64,000 nucleotides of DNA from CBDFKQ01 sp965248855 (GTDB lineage Bacteria > Bacteroidota > Bacteroidia > Cytophagales > 172606-1), in contig CBDFKQ010000012.1 of NCBI GenBank assembly GCA_965248855.1, positions 186,001 to 250,000 on the forward strand. Reading direction: 5' to 3'. The notes under the pieces were generated by a model. The model was not told where the DNA came from. It saw only the letters and a list, made by a program, of their open reading frames with translations, and did no database searches. The translations under genes were made by a program, and so were the position numbers. Positions 8,426 to 17,095 of this stretch are shown here, one piece after another (the first letter of the stretch is position 1; the number at the start of each line of letters is the position of its first letter).

Positions 8426-9136
8426 TTAAATTGAATTTCCTCTTTCATCTGTTTGGATCGCCTGCGATTCAAATTTCATAAAAATAGCTGTCCATTTATT
8501 ATGTGTTGGAAAATGAATTAGTATTCCACCATCCTGATAAATTCCATTACTTCCTGCATGGCCTCCAACACTTCCCTGGTTCATATGAATATCATGAATA
8601 CCCTCAGCCAGATGATAAGAACTAAATCTCTCTCCATCGGTAAATCTTGAACCGAAAACATAAATTCTTGACTCCTGAAAACGTGAAGCATTAACTAATT
8701 GCGTAGATAATATTTCTGATAAATCTGTTGATTTTGAATTACTATCACCATCTAATCCGACAAGTTTGTTAAAATCAAAAAGTTTTTCCCTAATATAATC
8801 CAATGCAATTCCATCAGGGTTTGAATCTAATTTTGTAAATCCTTGCGGAAGGCATAAGTCAAATATTTTGCCTGTAATTGGGTGATGATAGTCTTCATCT
8901 ACATAATATAAAACTTTGTCGGATCCATTTCGGACATTGATTGTCATCCAATACCTGTTTCCGCTTTCAATTTCAATTAAAACCTGCAAATGTTCGTTAT
9001 GAATTTGCGGACTGTCTCTATTTATAACTGGAGTACATCTTAATACATGATAATCAACGCTGTTTCCTGCACGTTGCGGCTGTTTGAATACTCCCTTATT
9101 AACTTTATTATAATGGTGTGATCTGTGTTTTGACAT
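8426..9136 (-). CDS. DUF2278 (YukJ-like) family protein
   Basis: 236 residues without signal peptide or membrane helices. Family marks are an early H-V-L stretch (VDYHVLRC), the HLQVLIEIESGNRYWMTINVR segment and the C-terminal GIHDIHMNQGS...YQDGGILIHFPTHNKWTAIFMKFESQ, which is the DUF2278/YukJ signature. The biochemical function is unknown. It lies 11 bp downstream of the phospholipase-D-like gene on the same strand, so the two are probably translated from one mRNA and may act together. Confidence 0.75.
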   Translation of the reverse strand: MSKHRSHHYNKVNKGVFKQPQRAGNSVDYHVLRCTPVINRDSPQIHNEHLQVLIEIESGNRYWMTINVRNGSDKVLYYVDEDYHHPITGKIFDLCLPQGFTKLDSNPDGIALDYIREKLFDFNKLVGLDGDSNSKSTDLSEILSTQLVNASRFQESRIYVFGSRFTDGERFSSYHLAEGIHDIHMNQGSVGGHAGSNGIYQDGGILIHFPTHNKWTAIFMKFESQAIQTDERGNSI

Positions 9137-9147
9137 ATAGGTGGGTT

Positions 9148-10884
9148 TTATTGGTTGCCGGTTAAAAGTTTTTTTCTTTTATAATGATAATCATTCGGGT
9201 CAAAATAACTTTTTGCCCAATCCCCATTTGTATGTAGCCAAATAGGTTTATCATCCATTATTTTATTTCTAAATTCAAAATGATCAATTAATCTCAGTGC
9301 TTCAATGGCGAAAACAGTAGCCACATCTTCATCTTCAATGATTATTAGATTGTCACCATTTTTCTCTTCGCTGCCTGTTGCAAGGTTAGAAGAACCGCAA
9401 AAAACTTTGGCAGAAGGTGATAAAAAGTCTGTTACAATAAATTTGTGATGGATTTCATGTGCATTTGGCACCACCTCTTTATTAAAAGGCGGAGGTAAAA
9501 CTTTACCGTGGTTATTAGGTTTTGCTGTTACTAGTATTCCCTGATTAACTCCCGGTTTATACAATTCGATATTACTGCTTGAATCGGATATTCCGTAACT
9601 GATAATATCGGGGTTGCCTGATAATCCTTTTAAAGTATCTAAAATAGAACCGGAACCTTGCAATTGCATTACTGCAAACAAAACACTTTTAGAACTTTTA
9701 ACAATATCACTCACATTTTGCAAAATTTCTTCAGCAACTTGCGTGGTATGCGGTGAAAAGGTAATCGTAGTTTTTGGAAGTTTGCTTGTTTTAAATGTTG
9801 ACTTGTGCAATGAAAGATCATCATTTTTAAAATCCAATAATTTTTTAAGATTAAAACATTTATCAAATACTTCCTCATATTTTCCCGCGACTTCTTCTTC
9901 ATCAATAATCAAAACGTGGTTTGCATTAATAAACAAGCCATTTAACGAAAAATTAGTAGAACCTGTCAGTATTTTTATTGCCTTACCCGATTCTTTTTGA
10001 ATAATTACTTTATCATGAGATAAGCTCCCGAAATGGCCTCTTTTAATATAACTTTCACTATTTTTTTCGCCAACGGTTTGTATAAATTTATTTGCAAACT
10101 GGGTCTCAACAGAATCAGGGCCATGAGTAGCGCTATCATCCAAAAATATTCGCATACGATGCTCTGAAGCTATCTGCAAAAATTTTTTAATAATTTCAGG
10201 GTCATTTAAATCGTAAGCAAATACATCTATACTTATATCTTTATTGCTTATCACTTCATCTAAAAATATATTTATTTTTTCAAATGCATGAAAACCCAGC
10301 CATTGATGCTGATCGTTAAATGAATATTCTGTTCCATTCATTTTTTCACTTAAATCTGCATTTAAGATATCTTCCAATGTTGGATGTTTATTTGCAGGAA
10401 TTAAATCGGCAGTATTTCCAAATCTTTCCAAATATGCCTGACTTACTACGTAACCTCTCGTAAATGCAATATCAAGAAAACCTTTTTTGAAAGGCTTTAC
10501 TTCAATATATAACTCGGCAGTATATTGTGGATCAATTGCATCTAATTTGCCATTGGCATTTATATATCTGGGGGAAATTTCATATTTATAAATTCCGAAA
10601 GGAGTTTTATTTAAAGCTCCTTTTAAATTTCCGGGAATATGAAGCCAATTAAAAGTTTGAAATGGAGCGTCTTCTGACGAAGTAAACCTTGCTTCGGGCT
10701 GGCCTTCAAACCTGATTCTATTACTTAGCGGAAATTTTTTTCCATCGGGATTGGTAAACAAAACTGTAAAACCGACGAAATTATCTTTTCTTAATGGTTC
10801 ATCAATATCAAATGCAAGAAAAGTAGCAGCATCACCCTGGTAAGCAAATGCATGCATTCCATTTTTATTTTGTTTTATATTCAT
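9148..10884 (-). CDS. Phospholipase-D-like protein with one intact and one variant HKD motif
   Basis: 578 residues, no signal peptide. The first 140 residues are a beta-rich domain I do not recognise. The C-terminal two-thirds is a tandem PLD fold. The second HKD motif is complete: H479, K481, D486 (HHKFIVTD), followed by GSSNLATGS. The first has H290 and K292 (SHDKVII) and the GSTNFSLNG follow-up, but Lys297 stands where Asp is usual. PLD-fold enzymes cut phosphodiester bonds in lipids or nucleic acids; the absence of a secretion signal suggests a cytoplasmic target or export by another route. It probably forms an operon with the DUF2278 gene. A defence or interbacterial role is possible but not shown. 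Confidence 0.75.
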   Translation of the reverse strand: MNIKQNKNGMHAFAYQGDAATFLAFDIDEPLRKDNFVGFTVLFTNPDGKKFPLSNRIRFEGQPEARFTSSEDAPFQTFNWLHIPGNLKGALNKTPFGIYKYEISPRYINANGKLDAIDPQYTAELYIEVKPFKKGFLDIAFTRGYVVSQAYLERFGNTADLIPANKHPTLEDILNADLSEKMNGTEYSFNDQHQWLGFHAFEKINIFLDEVISNKDISIDVFAYDLNDPEIIKKFLQIASEHRMRIFLDDSATHGPDSVETQFANKFIQTVGEKNSESYIKRGHFGSLSHDKVIIQKESGKAIKILTGSTNFSLNGLFINANHVLIIDEEEVAGKYEEVFDKCFNLKKLLDFKNDDLSLHKSTFKTSKLPKTTITFSPHTTQVAEEILQNVSDIVKSSKSVLFAVMQLQGSGSILDTLKGLSGNPDIISYGISDSSSNIELYKPGVNQGILVTAKPNNHGKVLPPPFNKEVVPNAHEIHHKFIVTDFLSPSAKVFCGSSNLATGSEEKNGDNLIIIEDEDVATVFAIEALRLIDHFEFRNKIMDDKPIWLHTNGDWAKSYFDPNDYHYKRKKLLTGNQ

Positions 10885-11010
10885 AGTTAAAGGTGGTTAC
10901 ATTATCGAAATATTATCTTTTAGTTAAACTATTGTTAACTAATTAAATATGTGATATTTATAATTTCAAATAAGATTAAAAAACTTATTTAAATCAAGTT
11001 TTTATTAATA

Positions 11011-11038
11011 AAAAAAGACAAAGTAACCGTTTGTCTTT
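11011..11038 (-). terminator. Intrinsic terminator after uxaC
   Basis: Read on the minus strand, AAAGACAAA pairs with TTTGTCTTT around a 7-base loop and runs directly into a T tract, 28 bp past the uxaC stop codon. Confidence 0.85.
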
Positions 11039-11065
11039 AAATTTATTGAAATAAAATATTCTATT

Positions 11066-12460
11066 TTAAAATTTAAAATATTCTTTCGCATTATAATAAC
11101 AAATGTTTTCAATCATTTTTCCCAACCAATCTATATCATTTGGCAACAGTCCTTTTTCAATATCGTTACCAATTAAATTGCATAAAATCCTTCTAAAATA
11201 TTCATGTCTCGGAAAAGATAAAAAACTTCTTGAATCCGTTACCATTCCAACAAACCGACTTAAAAGACTCATGTTGGATAATGCATTTAATTGTTTTTCC
11301 ATTCCGTCTTTTTGATCATTAAACCACCATGCTGATCCATATTGAACTTTACCTGCTATGCTTCCGTCATTAAAATTTCCGATCATGGCAGCGAAAATTT
11401 CATTTTGAGCCGGGTCGAGATTATAAATAATTGTTTTTGCAAGTTTATTATCAGAAGCAAGTTTATTTAAAAACTTGGATAAGTTTGAAGCAATATTAAA
11501 ATCTCCTATTGAATCAAATCCACTATCAGTTCCTATTTTTCTTTGGAGCCCGGTATTATTATTTCTTAATGCGCCGATGTGAAATTGTTGCGTCCATGAT
11601 TTATGATTATCCATTTTCGCAAATTCTATCAGCATTGCCGATTTAAATTTTAAAATTTCTTCAATATTTAAATTTTGAAAAGATAAAATTTTTGAAAATA
11701 TTATTTTTATTTCGTTTTGAGTATAATCTTCAGCATAAATATTTTCTAAACCATGATCAGAAAGGCGGCACCCATTTTGATGGAAATAATCATGTCTTTT
11801 TTGAATGGCTGATACGAAACTATCGAAATTATTAATTTCGATTTTGCTCACTTCCGAAAGTTTTTTTAAATAAGATGTAAAAGTGGTATTGTCTTCAACA
11901 GCCATTGCCTTATCCGGTCTGAATGTGGGTAAAACACCGGTTGAAAAATTTTCCTTTTTTATTTTTTGATGATGTTCTAAATTATCAATGGGATCGTCGG
12001 TAGTGCAGAGTAATTCTACCTTAAAATGAAGTAAAAGTTTATGTGTACTTAGGTTTTTTAATTTTTCGGTTGTGAGATGATAAATATTTTTTGCGTTTGT
12101 TTCATTGAGTAATTCAAATATTCCAAAAGGATTTTTCAATTCCATGTGAGTCCAATGATATAATGGATTTCGCATAGTATAAGGCACTGTTTCTGCCCAT
12201 TTTAAAAATTTTTCTTCGTCAGTTGCTTCTCCGGTAATGTATTTTTCATTAATTCCATTTGTACGCATGGCCCGCCATTTATAATGATCGCCATTGAGCC
12301 ATATCTGAGTTACGTTTTCAAAAATTTTATCTTCTGCAATTTCATTTGGAGGTAAATGATTATGATAATCAATAATTGGCATTTGAGATGCAAAATTGAA
12401 AAACAGTTGCCGTGAGGAATCCGTTTCCAGTAAAAAATCTTCCGATAAGAATTCTTTCAT
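11066..12460 (-). CDS. uxaC: Glucuronate (uronate) isomerase
   Basis: 464 residues, the usual UxaC length. The enzyme interconverts D-glucuronate and D-fructuronate, and D-galacturonate and D-tagaturonate, in the cytoplasm. It belongs to the amidohydrolase superfamily; H33-x-H35 in IIDYHNHL is the metal-binding pair, and the early segment IWLNGDHYKWRAMRTNGI and the later CTTDDPIDNLEHHQ are diagnostic for UxaC. Its ATG overlaps the stop of uxaB by 4 bases (ATGA), implying translational coupling. It ends at an intrinsic terminator, so the operon is uxaB-uxaC. Confidence 0.95.
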   Translation of the reverse strand: MKEFLSEDFLLETDSSRQLFFNFASQMPIIDYHNHLPPNEIAEDKIFENVTQIWLNGDHYKWRAMRTNGINEKYITGEATDEEKFLKWAETVPYTMRNPLYHWTHMELKNPFGIFELLNETNAKNIYHLTTEKLKNLSTHKLLLHFKVELLCTTDDPIDNLEHHQKIKKENFSTGVLPTFRPDKAMAVEDNTTFTSYLKKLSEVSKIEINNFDSFVSAIQKRHDYFHQNGCRLSDHGLENIYAEDYTQNEIKIIFSKILSFQNLNIEEILKFKSAMLIEFAKMDNHKSWTQQFHIGALRNNNTGLQRKIGTDSGFDSIGDFNIASNLSKFLNKLASDNKLAKTIIYNLDPAQNEIFAAMIGNFNDGSIAGKVQYGSAWWFNDQKDGMEKQLNALSNMSLLSRFVGMVTDSRSFLSFPRHEYFRRILCNLIGNDIEKGLLPNDIDWLGKMIENICYYNAKEYFKF

Positions 12461-13890
12461 AACTTTTGAGTAAGATAGATTAATTGCCTGCTTACTGTTT
12501 CAACAAAATCCGGCAAATGCGATAAATCTATTTCCCATAATTCAGAATTCCTGCATACACTTAATACAAGTCTTTTTATTGCAGTTTCATCTTTTATATC
12601 AATATCTTTCCATATCTTATAAAAATACTCTGCCTGATCGTCGTTTATAAGATATTCATTTTCTCTCCTGGTTCCATAATATTTACCGGCTTTAATATGT
12701 GTGGCCCTCATAAAAAGTAAATAAGCCATAAAACCCATAGCCAAGCGAAGCGGCACCTTATTAAATTTTTCGTAATACCTTTTAATTGTTGGCAGATTTC
12801 GCATTTTCATTTTTGCAGTTTGTTGCATAGTAATATTGAGCAACAAATGTTTTAAATCAGGGTTATTAAACCGATCCAAAACTTCTTTGGCAAATATTAA
12901 ATTTTCATCTTGAGTGCCTAAATTAAGAGAAGGGACTATTTCTTCAAACATTACACCTTCTATAAACTCTCCGACCAATTCATTTTGCATACATTCATAA
13001 ACGGTATTAAAATCCATCCAAAAACCAAGGCACACGCTTATGGTATGTGTTCCATTGAGGATTCTTAATTTTCTTTCTCTATAATAATCAATATTTTCAT
13101 TTATGATCACACCCTTGTTTGCTTCTGAAAAAGTTAAAATATTTTTTACTCTTTCATCGCCTTCTATTGCCCACAAATTATATGGTTCAGTTTTAACAGC
13201 CAGCTTATCTATATATATCACATTACTAAAATCATTAATGTTCGCGGCGGTAACAATCCTGTCAACCAATGAATTGCAAAAAATAATATTTTTATCTAAC
13301 CATAATATAAATTCATCGGGCAAGTGGTTAAAACTAATATGTTGATGAACAATTTCTTTTAATTTATCTCCATTATCAGTGATCAGTTCAGTAGGGATAA
13401 TTACAATATCCTTCGTTGCATCACCTTTTTTACTAAACCTATTAAACAAAAGCGAAGTTAATTTGCCGGGGAAAGATGAGGGTGGAAAAGTAAAAATATC
13501 TTCATTTACATATTGCAAGCCGGTTTCGGTTGTATTTGAAATAATTACTTGAAGATCATCACTTTCCGCCACTTCAATTATTTTATCCCAACTGTTTTGA
13601 GCAGATAAAACCCTGGATATAGAGGAATTAATTATTGTTTTTTCAATATAATCACCATTTTTAATTCCTTTTATAAATGTAGTATAAAGATTATCCTGAT
13701 CATTAAAATCATTAACATCCCCATCGGTTGATTTAATGATTACAATACTTCCATTAAAAGTATTTTTTTGATTGGCTTCATTAATAAAATAATCCGGTAA
13801 GCCTCGCAATAAAATACCTGTTCCAAATTGTAAAACTTTTTCAGGGAAAATTTTTACCGGATATGTTATATTTTTTTTAGATAATTGCAT
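12457..13890 (-). CDS. uxaB: Tagaturonate reductase (altronate oxidoreductase)
   Basis: 477 residues of the mannitol-dehydrogenase superfamily, with an N-terminal Rossmann domain (VLQFGTGILLRGLPDYF around residues 20-36) and a C-terminal helical domain. Segments ISNTTETG, VDRIVTA and YRERKLRILNGTHT match E. coli UxaB rather than the fructuronate reductase UxuB, whose N-terminus is different. It reduces tagaturonate to altronate with NADH. It heads the uxaB-uxaC operon, divergent from uxuA across 81 bp. No altronate dehydratase (uxaA) or uxuB is in the window, so the route is completed elsewhere or the enzyme has wider specificity. Confidence 0.85.
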   Translation of the reverse strand: MQLSKKNITYPVKIFPEKVLQFGTGILLRGLPDYFINEANQKNTFNGSIVIIKSTDGDVNDFNDQDNLYTTFIKGIKNGDYIEKTIINSSISRVLSAQNSWDKIIEVAESDDLQVIISNTTETGLQYVNEDIFTFPPSSFPGKLTSLLFNRFSKKGDATKDIVIIPTELITDNGDKLKEIVHQHISFNHLPDEFILWLDKNIIFCNSLVDRIVTAANINDFSNVIYIDKLAVKTEPYNLWAIEGDERVKNILTFSEANKGVIINENIDYYRERKLRILNGTHTISVCLGFWMDFNTVYECMQNELVGEFIEGVMFEEIVPSLNLGTQDENLIFAKEVLDRFNNPDLKHLLLNITMQQTAKMKMRNLPTIKRYYEKFNKVPLRLAMGFMAYLLFMRATHIKAGKYYGTRRENEYLINDDQAEYFYKIWKDIDIKDETAIKRLVLSVCRNSELWEIDLSHLPDFVETVSRQLIYLTQKL

Positions 13891-13971
13891 TTGAAAAGAA
13901 ATAATATCTAAACATATTGGATTTTTTTTATTTTTAAATCAAAAATAAAAAAATCATTTAAAAAAATATTT

Positions 13972-15165
13972 ATGGAACAAGCCTGGAGGTGGTTTGGAGA
14001 AAATGATCCGGTAAGTCTTTCAGACATTAAACAAGCCGGCGCAACTGGGATTGTTACCGCATTGCATCATATACAAAACGGAGAAATTTGGGAAATCGAA
14101 GAAATATATAAGAGAAAAGAATTAATTGAACAAGCGGGCTTGCGATGGTCTGTAGTGGAAAGCGTACCTGTGCACGAACAAATAAAAAGGGGTGATGAAA
14201 ACAGAAATAAATTTATCGAAAATTATAAACAATCGATTATAAACTTAGCTGAATGTAACATCACAACTGTTTGCTATAATTTTATGCCGGTTTTAGATTG
14301 GACAAGAACAGATTTAAATTATAAAGTAAAAGATGCCTCGGAAGCCCTGCGCTTTGATGCATTGGCTTTTATAGCTTTTGAATTATTTATTTTAAAAAGA
14401 CCGGGTGCGTTAAAAAACTATCCTCCGTTGATAATTGAAAAATCAGAAAAATTATTTAACGGATTAAGTTTTGAAGAAAAAGAAAAATTAACAGCCAATA
14501 TTATTGCAGGCCTACCGGGTAGTGAAGAAAGTTTCGGTATCGAACAATTTCAAGAATCACTTGATTTATATAAAAATATTAATGAAGAAAAATTACGAAA
14601 AAATCTTTATTATTTTTTGTCGGAAATTATTCCTGTTGCCCACAAAGTAAAAATAAAAATGGCAATACATCCTGATGACCCACCAAGATCAATACTTGGC
14701 TTACCAAGGGTAGTAAGTACTGAAAGTGATATTTTAAAAATTCTTTCTGTATATGATTCTCCATATAATGGATTTACATTGTGCACAGGATCTTTTGGCG
14801 TTAGAGCAGATAACGATTTGCCGGGGATGATTAAAAGGCAGGGTAATAAAATAAATTTTCTTCATTTGAGAAATATTGAACGTGAAGAATTTAATAATGA
14901 GCTTCAATTAGAAACTTTTCATGAAGCAAATCATTTGGAAGGAGATGTTGATATGTTTAAGGTTGTACAAGCTGTAATAGAAGAAGAAAATAAAAGAATA
15001 GAAAAAGATAAAACTTTTTTTGGTATCCCCATGAGGCCGGATCATGGACATAGGATGTTGGATGATTTAAATAAAAAAACAAACCCCGGTTACTCTGCCA
15101 TTGGAAGATTACGAGGATTAGCAGAATTAAGAGGATTAGAAATGGGGATCAAAAGAAGTATGTAG
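13972..15165 (+). CDS. uxuA: Mannonate dehydratase
   Basis: 397 residues (E. coli UxuA is about 394). It dehydrates D-mannonate to 2-keto-3-deoxygluconate. It has a TIM-barrel fold with family motifs visible: AWRWFGENDPVSL at the N-terminus, GATGIVTALHHI, MAIHPDDPPRSILGLPR mid-protein, FLHLRNIE, and MRPDHGHRMLDD near the C-terminus with the metal or catalytic His and Asp residues. It is divergent from uxaB, and the 81-bp gap probably contains control sites for both directions. I saw no clear operator. A second enzyme (UxuB) is needed to make mannonate from fructuronate and is not present here. Confidence 0.95.
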   Translation: MEQAWRWFGENDPVSLSDIKQAGATGIVTALHHIQNGEIWEIEEIYKRKELIEQAGLRWSVVESVPVHEQIKRGDENRNKFIENYKQSIINLAECNITTVCYNFMPVLDWTRTDLNYKVKDASEALRFDALAFIAFELFILKRPGALKNYPPLIIEKSEKLFNGLSFEEKEKLTANIIAGLPGSEESFGIEQFQESLDLYKNINEEKLRKNLYYFLSEIIPVAHKVKIKMAIHPDDPPRSILGLPRVVSTESDILKILSVYDSPYNGFTLCTGSFGVRADNDLPGMIKRQGNKINFLHLRNIEREEFNNELQLETFHEANHLEGDVDMFKVVQAVIEEENKRIEKDKTFFGIPMRPDHGHRMLDDLNKKTNPGYSAIGRLRGLAELRGLEMGIKRSM

Positions 15166-15412
15166 ATTTTTTATTATTAAAAAAAAATTATTTTGGTTAC
15201 TTATTTAAAGTTTTATAATAAACTTTAAAATTATTTCTTTTAATAAAAATGTCACTTCGCATAATATATTTTATAGATAAGCCATTTATCATCTCAACAT
15301 ATAAGTATATTAATGAGTATGAGTATTTTGAGATTTAAAATACATATTCTATATTGGCTGAATTCTTGAATCAGGAAGATATTTCTTTCACAATCTCTTT
15401 TAAATCATTTTT

Positions 15413-16066
15413 ATGAGTAGTTTTTTTAAAAAAGCATTAGGAGTTTTTGTCGAATTTGATGAAGAAACCAAAGATGTTAATCCTAAAGTTATTTTACAGC
15501 CACAAGTTGTAAAAAATGAACCCTTTATCACACCTAAAACATCTTTAAATAATGGTGAGATAGAAAAATTTGAACAACATTTTGATCAAATTTTTAACAA
15601 GGCGAATTTACCCGGACCGGATTATTTTGAATTTTGGAAGATGATGGAAACTCTTGAAGTACATATTCCTGATGAAAAATCAAGAATTGCTGCAGTTTAT
15701 GCATCATTAAGCATACAGGGGTTGAGTAAAGAAAAATTACTCGAAAGTGCTTCACATTATAAAACAATAATTGAAAAAGATAAAAATGAATTTGAAACTG
15801 CTGTAGCAGATAAAAGTAAAATTGAAATTGATTCAAGAAATAAAACAATAACTGATTTAGAGAAAAAAGTGGCTGAAAATGTTGCCCTTGTCCAAAATCT
15901 TAATAAAGAAATTGCAGATGCACAAGGAAAAATGACGACCCTAAAATCAGAGATTAATGAAGCTGAACAAAAAATAATAAATAATAAAGGTAATTACAAT
16001 CTTGCATGTGATGCTATGTTAAATAAACTTTCACAAGACATAATTAAAATACAATCTACAATTTAA
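15413..16066 (+). CDS. Coiled-coil protein of the PspA/ABC membrane module
   Basis: 217 residues, no signal peptide or membrane helix. Residues about 40-110 form a short globular, probably helical domain (FDQIFNKANLPGPDYFEFWKMMETL, then DEKSRIAAVYASL). Residues about 115-205 are a long heptad-rich coiled coil (NKTITDLEKKVAENVALVQN and onward). No enzymatic motif is visible. It starts the five-gene cluster and is only 4 bp before the PspA-like gene, so a shared complex is likely. A cytoplasmic scaffold or regulator role is inferred from context only. I cannot assign a named family. Confidence 0.65.
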   Translation: MSSFFKKALGVFVEFDEETKDVNPKVILQPQVVKNEPFITPKTSLNNGEIEKFEQHFDQIFNKANLPGPDYFEFWKMMETLEVHIPDEKSRIAAVYASLSIQGLSKEKLLESASHYKTIIEKDKNEFETAVADKSKIEIDSRNKTITDLEKKVAENVALVQNLNKEIADAQGKMTTLKSEINEAEQKIINNKGNYNLACDAMLNKLSQDIIKIQSTI

Positions 16067-16070
16067 ATTT

Positions 16071-17057
16071 ATGGATACTCAAATTTTTCCTTCTGATAAC
16101 TCTCAGAAATTAAAATCATTTTGGAATAGACCAAGTGGTAAGTTTGGTGCATTAGTAGGATTAGGAATAGTTGGCGTAATAGGTTATTACGTATTGCCAA
16201 TTCTTACCACTGTTGTTTGGAACACCTTAAATTTTGGAATTGCACTCGCTTGCCTCGGTATTTTTCTCTATTGTATTACAAACAGAAAATTGATACTCAG
16301 CTTTTTTTATTTGTATGAAATATTAATGAAAAAACTTGTTGGTCTTGTAATAGAACTTGATCCATTTATTATAGCAGAAGACTATATTAATGATATGGAA
16401 AAGCAAAGAGAAAAACTTTATGAACAGTCCGTTGAAGTTGATTCTCAAAAAGAAAAAATAGATTTAAAAATTAAAGAAAAACAACGGGAGCATGAAAAAT
16501 TGGTTACCAAAGCACAGGCAGCTAAAGAAAATAATATGATGCCTGAATTGGGAAATGCAACTCGCCAAATGGGTAGAATTAAAGAATATATTTCACAATT
16601 AACACCAATAAGAGATAATTTGGCAAGAATAGGTGATTACCTCACTAAGGTGCATAAAAACAGTGCGTATTTAATAGAAGATTCCAAGAACGAACTTGAA
16701 TTAAAAAAAGATCTTTACAAATCGGTTTCTTCGGGAAACAAGGCTTTAAGTTCAGCTTTAAGAATATTTAAAGGTGATCCTGAAAAGAAACTTTTGGTTG
16801 AACAGTCGATGGAATATTTAAAAGATGACATTGCAGGTAAACTTGCCAATATGAAAAAAGCTATAAGTTATTCGGCTGATTTTATGCGCTCGATCGACTT
16901 GGATAATGCAACTTATGAAAAAGAAGGTTTAAAAATGCTGGATACTTTTGATACTGATAATTCTTTTAAACTTCAATCTCAAACCGGTAAGGAAATTTCT
17001 TCCAATACAAATAATTTGAAGATTGAAAATTCAAACTATAATGACTTATTAAATTAA
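16071..17057 (+). CDS. Membrane-anchored PspA/IM30-like coiled-coil protein
   Basis: 328 residues. Two closely spaced hydrophobic segments lie at about residues 22-38 and 42-62 (GALVGLGIVGVIGYYVLPIL and the following stretch), with a further amphipathic piece near residues 70-95. Residues about 105-290 are a long helical coiled coil with charged heptads (EKQREKLYEQSVEVDSQK and onward). A PspA-like end follows (KKLLVEQSMEYLKDDIAGKL). Its pattern resembles PspA/IM30 proteins, which bind and protect the inner membrane, but true PspA lacks transmembrane helices, so this is a related or convergent protein. The 39-bp gap to the next gene and 4-bp gap to the previous place it in the same operon. Confidence 0.6.
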   Translation: MDTQIFPSDNSQKLKSFWNRPSGKFGALVGLGIVGVIGYYVLPILTTVVWNTLNFGIALACLGIFLYCITNRKLILSFFYLYEILMKKLVGLVIELDPFIIAEDYINDMEKQREKLYEQSVEVDSQKEKIDLKIKEKQREHEKLVTKAQAAKENNMMPELGNATRQMGRIKEYISQLTPIRDNLARIGDYLTKVHKNSAYLIEDSKNELELKKDLYKSVSSGNKALSSALRIFKGDPEKKLLVEQSMEYLKDDIAGKLANMKKAISYSADFMRSIDLDNATYEKEGLKMLDTFDTDNSFKLQSQTGKEISSNTNNLKIENSNYNDLLN

Positions 17058-17095
17058 CAAATTTCCACAATTTTAAAATAAAATTAAAGCTTAAT

